From Mytilus edulis (taxonomy: Eukaryota; Mollusca; Bivalvia; Mytilida; Mytilidae): DNA of 64,000 nucleotides. Numbering within the stretch: position 1 is the first letter of the stretch; each line of letters opens with the position of its first letter. The stretch spans positions 32,315,133 through 32,379,132 of the forward strand of contig NC_092346.1 in the NCBI RefSeq assembly GCF_963676685.1. Reading direction: 5' to 3'. Positions 38,701 through 50,700 of this stretch are shown in pieces. Below the pieces are notes generated by a model. The model was not told where the DNA came from. It worked only from the letters and a program-made list of their open reading frames with translations, and ran no database searches. Position numbers and translations under genes: made by a program.

Positions 38701-41700
38701 AAGGGCCCAAATAAGCATTTTCTTGGTTTTCGCACTATAACTTTAGTTTAAGTGAATAGAAATCTATGAAATTTTGACACAAGGTTTATGACCACAAAAG
38801 GAAGGTTGGGATTGATTTTGGGAGTTTTGGTTCCAACAGTTTAGGAAATAAGGGCCAAAAAAGGGCCAAAATAAGCATTATTCTTGGTTTTTGCACAATA
38901 ACTTTAGTATAAGTAAATAGAAATCTATGAAATTTAAACACAAGGTTTATGACCATAAAAGGAAGGTTGGGTTTGATTTTCGGAGTTTTGGTCCTAACAG
39001 TTTAGGGATAAGGAGCCCAAAGGGTCCAAAATTGAACTTTGTGTGATTTCATCAAAAATTGATTAATTGGGGTTCTTTGATATGCCGAATCTAACTATGT
39101 ATGTAGATTCTTAATTTTTGGTCCTGTTTTCAAATTGGTCTACATTAAGGTCCAAAGGGTTCAAAATTAAACTTAGTTTGATTTTAACAAAAATTGAATC
39201 CTTGGGGTTCTTTGATATGCTGAATTTAAAAATGTACTTAGATTTTTAATTATTGGCCTAGTTTTCAAGTTGGTCCAAATGGGGGTCCAAAATTAAACTT
39301 TGTTTGATTTCATCAAAAATTGAATAAATGGGTTCTTTGATATGCCAAATCTAACTGTGTATGTAGATTCTTAATTTTTGGTCCAGTTTTCAAATTGGTC
39401 TACATTAAGGTCCAAAGGGTCCAAAATTAAACTAAGTTTGATTTTAACAAAAATTAAATTCTTGGGCTTATTTGATATGCTTTATCTAAATATGTACTTT
39501 GATTTTTGATTATGGGCCCAGTTTTCAAGTTGGTCCAAATCAGGATTCCATATCAAGTATTGTGCAATAGCAAGAAATTTTCAACTGCACAGTATTGCAC
39601 AAAAGCAAGAAATATCTAATTGCACAATATTGTGCAATAGCAGTTAATTTTCAATTGGAGTTATCTTTCTTTGTATAGAATAGTAGTTGATAATATATGT
39701 TGGAAATTTGCCAGACATGACTATAATGTCATTTTCTATTTTTATTTGCCAATAACTTTAAGTAAATAACTTCATTGGAAATTTGCCAATATAAAATGTT
39801 GCTGATGAAGCTTTTTTTCCTTATCTTATCTAAAATGTTTTTAGATAATGTATGTTGGACATTTGCCAGACATGACTATGATGTCATTTTCTATTTTTAT
39901 TTGCCAATAACTTTGTGTAAATAACTTCATTGGAAATTTACCAATATAAAATGTTGCTGATGAAGTTTTTTTTATTGTTTTATACAATAAACAATGTATA
40001 TTCACTTTTACTACCAACCAATCTTTACCATTCAGTGATAACAAGCACTTTATTTTACATTTTAATATTTTATGATGTATTTAAAAGAGTAGTTATTGTT
40101 GCAAACTCCATTAGAAATTTGAATTGATATCAGTTTTGGAAAAAGGGAAACGGGGATGTGAAAAAAAGGGGGGGGGTTTAAATTTTTCTCATTTCAGATT
40201 TCATAAATAAAAAGAAAATTTCTTCAAACATTTTTTTGAGAGGATTAATATTCAACAGCATAGTGAATTGCTCAAAGGCAAAAAAAAAACTTTTAAGTTC
40301 ATTAGACCACATTCGTTCTGTGTCAGAAACCTATGCTGTGTCATGATCAACTATTTAATTTTAGATTTAAAAAGTTTGAAGAAGAAATCTTTAATTGATT
40401 TGTAAAATCTTGACATTTGTTTTGTGTAAAAAAAAACCATGTAATGTCAAAAATTTGATCACAATCCAAATTCAGAGCTGTATCACGCTTGAATGTTTTG
40501 TCCATACTTGCCCAACTGTTCAGGGTTCGACCTCTGCGGTCGTATAAAGCTGCGCCGTATCTCAAAAATAATTTATGATTATTGCTTAAAACTTTACACA
40601 CTTCTTTGTTATATTAATCTGAAGATCTGTATACTTTTTGGTTTTGATTCAAAATTTTATTTTAGTGATATTTAGTTTTTTTGTAAAAAAAAAACAGGGT
40701 TGGGGGTTTCACATGTCCCGCCGTGTCTCAAAAACAATATATGGTTATTGCTTAAAACTTTCTCAGAAACTATTTATGATTATTGCATAAAACTTCCACA
40801 CAAGACGTCGGGCGTATCATGCGCTCATGGCGAAGCTGTTTATTGATATAGTTTAGACTGTTGGTTTCCATTTCAATGATTTACACTAGTCATTTTTAGG
40901 GCCCTTTTTAGCCTGCTGTTCATTGTAAGCCAAGGCTCTGTGTTGAAGACTGTACTTTGACCTATAATGGTTTACTTTTACAAATTATGACTTAGATGGA
41001 GAGTTGTGTCATTGGCACTCATACCACATCTTCTTATATCTATAAAAATCAATTTTATTAAATGCTCATTGTTTCCATTTAATAAGTATTAACAATGGAA
41101 GGTACACATATTTTTGTAAGGACATTATCTGAAACTATTTGCACAAGATTTGCATTTACACATTTAATTTGCTTCATATACATGTAAATAAAAAATACCA
41201 ATCTTATTTACACATATATACAATGGGAGATAACTGCTATATTTTAGAAAAGTTTTCTGTTGTACTATTTTATAAGATTATATACAGATTGCTTTTAAAC
41301 TTTTTAAAAATGGTAATAAATATATGAAAAAAACCTTAAAAACAGATGGACTGATGCATGTATCACATGATAAGGTATGAAACTATTTTTAAACTTTGAG
41401 GAAGTGAAATCTTTTGGAATCACCGATATTGAACATGAAAAAAAAAATAAATGAGTCCTCAAAACCATTAGGGCTATTCCATTAAAATGTAGATGGGAGG
41501 TTAGTAAGGGACTTTTAAAATATCCCTACAACCAAGAACCATTTTGTAGATAATTTTGAATAATAGTAATAGAAGCATACTGAAAAAAGACCCATGACCC
41601 ACATTCAATAATTAAACTTCCCTTCCTACCGTCCCACTAACATTTTAATGGATTAGCCCTTAATGGATATTTTATATGATATGGCCTCTAGAAATCCAAG

Positions 41701-44700
41701 ATTTTCAACAGTTTATCATTGATCCATATGAGGAATACATGAAGTATATCCTGCTTGCACTATTTCAGTAACCATGCTTCTATCCAAGTGAGTAATTTTG
41801 GAGCCTCAAGTTTATTTTATTTTACATTTTCTATTTTGATATATTCAGGAGGACCAGTACCCCATTGAGAGATACCGATGATTCTGATCACCAATGTAAA
41901 GACCATACTGGAGGGATAGTGGTAATAGCCTTCAATACTAAATCAGAGAGAACAATACATAGAGGCACATGTTTAGGTAATGTTTTCACTTTATCCATCC
42001 CATTGTTTAGAAGTGTAAAGTGGGTAAATGCACAATTTTTCATAAACAAATGTACAGAATTTAACGAGTGTACAGAATTTGTCATCGAAATTTTTATGAG
42101 AAAATATGTTTGGATATTTATGCAGGAAATGGTCTGTATATCAGTTGGCAGAACTTGATACCTAACAGTTTGGTTTGGTTTCACTGCTTCACTAGGTTAA
42201 ACATATTTATTTATAGTGGATTGGGAAACAAGTTTTGCAACTTATATTAATCCCTTTTCACTTTGCAGGTGCGAGTGCTGCCTTGTAGCGGCATTAGCTT
42301 GCTCTTTTTCGAAATCTACAAGGGTGTCTTTAAGGTGCATGAGATATGGCTCTCTCTTAACACTGGTCAGCCATTTATCATCCCCTTCCGACAGACTATC
42401 ATCGTTTCCTCAAGACCATACTCGCAAATGGTGTTAAGGGAGAGCCGAAATTCAAATTTTCATCTTGGAAAGGGAATGAAACCAGAGACCTTTGTGTTAG
42501 AAGTCCGCTGCACTAACCACTACTACACAGCTTCACTGTTTTTCTGCAAAGCACAGGACAGGAAGGAGTGTTTGAAACTTCAACACTATTATTGTCTTTT
42601 GATGTTGAATGTTCATTCATCCATATTTATTTATTTTGTGTTAATGATTGGATTGTCAGTTTTCCTATCGAAGGTCAGTGGTTTTCTCTGGGCACTAGGC
42701 TTCCTCCATCAATAAGAACTGGCCACCATGAAATAGCCTAAATGCGGTGCTTAAAAGTGGCGTTAAAACACCAAAAATCAAATAAAAATCCATATTTATT
42801 TATTTTGTGTTAATGATTGGATTGATAATTGGCTCCTTGACAGTTAATATGCAAATTAATTTTAAGAGAACATATGTTTTTGTAGGTCATAGTGTCTTTG
42901 GTAGTACAGTGTATGCTGGGATAGATACAGCCAATGGAGAATTAGTAGCTTTATGCAAATGAATTTTAACAGAATATTTGTTTTTGTAGGTCATAGCGTC
43001 CATGGTAGTACAGTGTATGCTGGGATAGATACATCCAGCAGAGAATTAGTAGCTTTATGCAAATTAATTTTAACAGAATATATTTTTTTTTTTTAGGTCA
43101 TAGCCTCCATGGAAGTACGGTGTATGCTGGGATAGATACAGCCAATGGAGAATTAGTAGCTATATCAGAATGGGTTTTAAAGTGGCGCCATATAAAACAG
43201 AAGAGAACTCAAAGAGTTGATTATGAAGATAAGGAGGGTGCTACTTACTTAAAACAGGTAAATGAAAAAATGCTTTCAAAACCTAATTGGTTAACGTCAA
43301 AAAATGAAATAAATAAGAATTTAAACATTCTATCAGTGTCTAAGTAGTTTGATTCATTCTAGTTTTTTCCAAGCAGCTATTTTCATGATCTTTCAAATAA
43401 AAAAACTACATTAATCTTACAATTTAGATAATCAAACCAGTGGTGTATCCAGAACTTTTTGTAAGGGGGGGGGTGCTCGCTCCAGTCACGCTTCAGTGAT
43501 TCCCTATATAATCAACCAAATTTTTCCCACAGGGCCCACCTGGATCCACCTATGCAAACACTGATTATTATGAGGAAAGGTTTTGTCAATTTCTCTTTCT
43601 CAATTACTCACTGACTATACATATAGTGAAAGATCGTCATAAAAATGTGAAAATTCAAAAATTTTGCATGCAAAAATTTTTTAAGATTTACCAAAAATGT
43701 CATCGTAATTTCCAACCTCAAAATCATCTGTCCACACACTGACAGTTTTAATTAAAGTTATGTAAAGAGAAATCTTATATATAAATATACAGTATAACCT
43801 GTGTTATCCAACATAGAGGAGGGATAGGAGGGGTCATGATCCCAAAATCCCAGGCTTAAAAACACGAAATCCCGAGGTCCCGAATTTAAATAAATAAAAA
43901 TCCCGGATCCCGAAATTCGAAAAAAAGAATTCCCAGGTCCCGAAGGGGTATGTCCTGAAATCCCGAGCTTAAAAACACCCGATCCTGGAGTCCCGATAAA
44001 GGTCCTATCCCCCTCAACATACTGGGGAACCAAAAAAAAGTCTGATTAAGCATGGTGTCGCAATACTGTGGTTTTTTTCTGCAAAGATAGCCCTATTTTG
44101 GGACCCGAAAAATGTTTTGGTTAAAGCAGGATGTTGGAATACTCAGGTGTCGGATTAGGCAGGTTACTCTGTATTTGAAAACAAAGAAAGTGACAATTCA
44201 GCTATAATTAACTGAGGTTGTAGTCTTCTATCAGGTACCATACTATGCACCATAGGGTGTAGTCAGTTTAATAAGCATACACATTATACATGTCTCCCTT
44301 GTGGCTAATATACATTTAAAAGCTAGAGTTATTTCCCTTTGAATATAAAATTTTCGGTTTGCAATATCTTCTTGTGTAGTTGCCATTTACTTTGTATGGA
44401 TGAGATTTATACATGTGAAAAATAGAAATGTGGGTATGTGTGAATGAGACAGCAACCCAATGACATAAATAACCAAAAAACCATCTAGAGGGCAGTTTAC
44501 AATCTCCCAATTAGGCAGGTGTCTTAACAACAAATAAAGCTCTTAATTGTGCTGAGGGTAAAACAGCTGTCACTTGCATCTTATTAGATAATCTTGCGTT
44601 CTTTCCCCAATGGTGGTACAAAATCTTAATAATGTTAAAGAACTATTGATTTTTAACCTACTGTGTATTTATTTAATTTCGTGGGTTCCTATTTTTGTAG

Positions 44701-47700
44701 ATTAAGAAAAACCTACATACTGGTGGATAGTTGATTCGTGAATTTGCGAAAGTCTGCATACAAGTCTATAGAAAATTTATCATTCCTTGAACATTTAATT
44801 TTGTGGTTCATATTTACCAAAGAAGTCCACAAAAATTGGTATTCAACAATTAATAATAAATCCACAGTATAAAGAGTGTATATTTGTAATATAAAAAAAG
44901 TTCTAGGCTTATTTACATATTGAATTTCTTGCTTTTTTTATTCTAGATTACAAGCATTGAACAAGAAATACACAGCTTGATTCGATTACGACATAAAAAT
45001 CTAATTCACTACTTAGCTATAAAGTATATACAGGAAGCAGGGAAATGTACAGTTTATGTAAGTTAAAATTTTTATGGACATGATTTACATATTATCAAGA
45101 GATGAGAGAAATAAAGAATTTAGCAATTTTTTGAGAAATTCATACATGTCAAAATTTGGGTTGAAAATAAATTGGGTCTACGGTAAGCATGACACGGGAT
45201 TAGCTGCTTTTTGTTTACAGCGTTGCACATGAAATTCGAATGATTAAGCGTGAAAATGGGAAAATAAGTCAGGTGGGACATGGGTAATAATTACATGCGC
45301 TATTATGGCAATGAGAAGCGGGATACAGGATTCTCACTAAACAATAAACGAGATCTGGGATCAGACCGCCCAAGGAGACCTCCTTAGAGATCATCATTAC
45401 TAATGTAGATAAGAAGCAGATTCAGTATTTTTATATGCGCCACAAATGCCAAACACAACACTTTTTATGCCCCATTTATGGGCATTATGTTTTCTGGTCA
45501 TTACGTCTGTTCATCTGCTTGTTTGTCTGTCTGGTCGTTCGTCCATCCGTCTGTCTTGCTTCAGGTTAAAGTTTTTGGTCAAGGTAGTTTTTGATGAAGT
45601 TAAAGTCCAATCAACTTGAAACTTAGTACACATGTTCCCTATGATATGATCTTTCTAATGTTGATTCCAAATTAGAGTTTTCACGCCATTTTCATGTTCC
45701 ACTGAACATAGAAAATGATAGTGCGGATGGGGCATCCGTGTACTTGGGACACATTCTTGTTTCTTTATCTGTGAAACCATTAGTACCTTAATATGTAAAA
45801 TGAGTGATCATTGTTTTTTTGGAGCCTAAAGTCTGTGTGTCAGCTCATTTTTTTATGGATTTTTTTTGCCTGGAGTCCGGTCCACTGTTTCTTTATCATG
45901 TTCATATTCGTTTTTTGGAGCCTTGAGTATGGGCGTCTGTTCATTTTTCATGAATCATATTCAAAGCAAAGATTTTAAATCTCAATCTGATCACTAATGC
46001 CTACATTTTACAGTTACCTCACTTGCTCAACATGCCTATTGAAGAATACTTGTGGTAATGAATGTCTTTCTAATCAATTCATGTTTCAATGACACAATTT
46101 TTTTGTGATAGTCAATTTTAAGTTATTTTAAAGAAGATATCTACTATATGTTGTCTATATATTTATTATTGTGTATCCTGACAACAAAACTGTAGCAACC
46201 TATAGAAATAAACTGACATTTTCTCTTATTCATATTAGTATGTTTGTCTGAAATCAATCATTAGTTAACGCATCAATGTAAATATAACAGAATTTGATGA
46301 GACTGTCATCAAAGTGAGAGGGTTAGCGCTATAAAACCAGGTTTAATCCACCATTTTCTACATTTGAAAATGCCTGTACCAAGTCAGGAATATGACAGTT
46401 CTTATCCATTCGTTTTTGATGCGTTTTGCTATTCGATTTTTCCATGTGATTATGGACTTTCCGAATTGATTTTCCTCTAAGTTCAGTATTTTTGCGATTT
46501 TACTTTTGAATATTATCTGAAGACTTTAAGCATGTTGTGATTTATTATGAAAAGATGATATGTTGGTAAGACACTTTCATGCTTCCACAGTTGTTGATTT
46601 CTCTATTATACAGTAAATATTGAATGTAATATGTACATTTATGAATATAAATCTTTGATCGTTAAGGTTTTTTCTCCATCAATTTTTTCATAGCTAATTT
46701 TCATTCTGGGTGGATGAGTTGTCTAAGTTGTTCATCTGCACTAGCCTGTCTACATTAAGGTGGTGAATTTCAACTCAATAAGGCATGGTGCTTTTGACTC
46801 TGATTCTAATTAACCAGAATCTGTATGGTGAGTCTATGTTGGTACTCCTACTTACACCACCAGTACAACTGATCACTAGATAGAGCCAAACGTGAAAGTG
46901 ATGTTAAACACTAATAATCAATCAATCAAACAATCAGTAATTTGACGGATCTTTGATGCCTCTGCTTCCTCCTGCTTCCTCCACCAATAAAACTGATCAC
47001 TATGAAATAGACAAGAGTAAATGTGGTGTTTAATACCAACAATCAATCAATCAAACAACCATTATTTCTGTTGATACTCCTGCTTCCTCAAAAAATATGA
47101 AGATTAATCTATTGATCAATATGAACTTTCATTTCTACCTGTGATAAATGCTCAACAATTAGTCAACTTATCAATCAACAAATCAATAAATCAATTATTC
47201 ACACAACATACATATCCACTGTCCAAAACCAACCAACCAATATTTAGAAAATATCCTTATATCTTGATGGATGATGGAACATCCAACAAAATGCAATCAC
47301 CAACCGATCAACCAACCAAACATTTATATTAGTAAAGACAGAGACGTCCATTGACAATTATTTCGACAATTGATTTTTATTTTTTGATAGATTTAATTAT
47401 AATAATTCTGGTATATTCACTTATCATTGAAGACTGTTTGTTTGTTGATGCATATATTTCTCTTGTTATATCTCTTTTTTTTGTTTTTAAGTTGCTGTCT
47501 TATTGTCAATACACTATGTCCCCCTTTTTATACATATTTGTCAGATATCAAACTAAAAATAATTTCACTATTAATTAAGGTAATTTTTATTATGATCTTT
47601 GGCTTTAGTTGGGATCCATGGTATGCTTGAAAAGTAATATTTTGAATAAAAAGGAAAATAACTGTTATACAAGATATTGGTCTAATCAGTTCTGGTAAGT

Positions 47701-50700
47701 TCACTAGTAAGCTGTAAGTCCAGTTGTCATATGCATATGACATGAATATTGTTTGCCTTATACTATTTCACATATTTCTTTTTCATTAAAGTTTGAATGT
47801 TTTAGAATCCTTCAATGTTTATTTCATATAGTTTTGCTTCTTGAGCTTGACTACCAGCAGGCCTAGTGCATCCTATATATAGTTGTCCAGTTGTGTTGAA
47901 GGCAAGAGAATATGGAAACTTTATTCCTATGTCATTTGTATTGAAATATGAAACTAAATAACCATTGTCATTGAGAATGTGTAAGATGTCAGTATCAAAA
48001 CCCATCACAACAACATTGTCACTTGGTGTTGTCACAATGTCTACTGGTTTGAATGGTTTACTCTTATTGATGGTTGGATGACCTGTATACTGGTTTATTA
48101 TATGTCCTCCTTCTCCTAAGATCACTACTTTACCTCTAGCATCATCTGAAATCCAATCCACTACATGTATATTTCCGTTACATGTAGTGGTTATATACCT
48201 TGCGTTATTAAATAAAGGTTGATTATGTTCATCATGTTCATACACAGTTTCCTTGTCTCCTTTCTTGTTCATAATGATCACAGTATCTCTTTTTAGTTTA
48301 CCATTATAAGCTCCAACTATAAGTTTATTGTCACTGATAACATGGATAGCAATGGGAAGTAAAGGTGATACATCATAAACAGAATCAGTCAGTTCACCAC
48401 TACTGCTGATTTGTTGTAATCTTGTTTTCCCATAAACACACAGAAGGAGTTGATTAGATGGAGTAACTGCCATTCCACACACATCAATGTTGAATTCCGA
48501 CATCACCTTTAGGTTGGTTCCTTCAGGTTTTACTCTCTGTAATACTCCAAAAGAACCAGAACTTATCCAAATTGACTGGTCAAGGCATAGACTTACAAAT
48601 GCTATTGACTCAAGTTCAGTCTGGTACTCATTATTGATGACTAGGGAGATGTTTATTTCTGCTGACAAGTTTCCATCATCTTGTAGCGATCCAATGTGAG
48701 ATTGGTTCAAATTTCCTGGTACAAATTTTGGTGAAGAAGTATAGCTAGGCCTGGTTCGTGGTTCTTGGGTTTCAGTGAATTTCTCCATCTTCTTGACCAC
48801 TTTGAAAAATTCAGAGGCATTGGAAAGGTCAATACAGTCTTGGAATTCATTGATTTTGCCCACCTTCTGTTTTGTGAATAATGATATAGCGTTCAAATCA
48901 GATTTGACTGTTGATAAAACAGTTTCATGATTATGTTCCAATTTAATTTTGAGTTCTTTAAAATATTGTTCTACTTGCTCTTTTACGGTTTCCTCATGAC
49001 TTTGAATATTTCTTTTTTCCTTGTTATACTTTATATTTTCAGCTGACACTAGTTTATTAAGCTGGTCTTTCTTTGCGTTGATTTTATAATTACTCTTCTG
49101 CATTTTACTTTGTCCTTTTTTTAATATTTCTACTTTGATGTTGTATGCATCACTAATTTCGATTAAATCGTGCTTCTTATGAATTTTAGCAACACAGGTT
49201 GGACACACTAGGATTTCACATGTATTACAGTAAAGACATGAAAATTGTCCAGTGTGTTCATTACACTTAATATTGGTAAAATCCAGTTCTTCCTTATGCA
49301 GTTCAATCTCATCTCTTTTGATGATCTTATGATCAAGTGCATTTTTGAATTGAGAATGTACATTTTCCTTGCAATGGGCACACATCATAATACTGCAGTC
49401 CATGCATTTCCACTGAATTGGTCTATCTGTTTTACATAATTTACAATTAACAGGAACTTGACCTCCTCCAAACGGCTGAGAGGAAGCCATATTTGTCAGG
49501 TGTGTCCCAGGTATTTCACTTCCTTGTTTGATCTATTTTTAAGTTGTTATGATCAATAAGTTAAATACCCTTGTACTTAGTGAATATACTGAAACATGAT
49601 AACAGTGAACAAATAATTTATCGTTTGTGTAAATATTGAGAAGACCATAAATATTATATTTCACATGCTTACAATAATTTACAACACATTAGGTTACCTT
49701 AACTGACTGTCCCTAAGATAATCTACTTATTTTTTAGTCTGTTTGACTGTTAGGCTTTCTGTTTATCAATGCATCCATCCATTCCAAATCAAGTTCAAAA
49801 ATGATGTGAACTTTAAAACAAATTATGCTAAATAATGGTTTTCACCCATATATTTCAGATCACTGATCAGGTTAAAGTTTTGTTTAGGGTAGTTTCCAAT
49901 AAAGTTGTTGTCCTGTCAACTTGAAACTTAAAAAATCAACACAAAATAAATTAGGGTTTTGAACCAGATTTCACGGTTTACTGAATATGGAAATGTGATA
50001 GTATGAGAAGGGCAATGAGACAGTCTGAACACATATTCTTGTTTAGACTACTTTCTTTTCTGTCCATTTTGGTTTGATCTGCCCTTCAGTGTTTGAATTA
50101 GGTTTTAGACTTTAAAATTGTTTGGCTTACAACAGTACTGAAGAGACTCTTTTACGAGATGCAGTCAAAATTTGAACCATTAATGCTACTATGGTTGAAG
50201 ATGCTAACAGAGCATTATAATTTTAGTGATATCAACACTGTGTATCATCGCCACCGGAAATTGGGTACTAACGAAGCGGAGAGAAAAAGAGAAAAAAAGT
50301 AAACAAGTTAGGAATTCGTTCAATTTAAAGCATTTCCACTCATCTGACGAGGGTGCCGCTTAAGAAATGATTTTCTGATATACAATTCTTTAAATTATTA
50401 GACCAATAAGTACAAAATAAATACAAGATTTTGTGTAATACTCCAAAACTTGCCACTTAGTACCGGAAAATTTCGAGGTCTATCGTCCTCTGTGGCCCCA
50501 TTCTCAAGATATTGAACTGTTTTTCATTATTTTTCCAGACACGATTTTAGATTATTATAGTGTGGCATCATATTTACTGAAGTTTGTTGTCAAAAAGATG
50601 CATTTTAAAGAATATAGACCATAAAAAATAAAGTCTAGGGTACGGCAACTTGCTCGTGTTGATAAATTTACTGTATGGCAACTTGTTTTCAACTGTATGG

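Larger units (their letters stand above)
37820..41040 (-). repeat. C-family repeat split by a nested B1/D1 insertion
   Basis: The family's 3' half lies at about 37820-37908 and the rest at 40846-41040 ('gttgaagactgtactttgac', 'cactcataccacatcttctt'). The uninterrupted copy at 26770-27065 reads T-run then 'atatagattagac' at the same point, giving the empty site of the B1 insertion. Confidence 0.75.

Noticed and set aside
42465..42535. tRNA-Arg(TCT) gene on the minus strand
   Set aside because: Box-like sequences and anticodon loop are visible, but the B-box is altered and it is joined to a repeat body, so it is a SINE head.
42263..42715. 150-codon plus-strand open frame
   Set aside because: It covers a minus-strand tRNA-derived SINE and the start of another SINE; no protein features.
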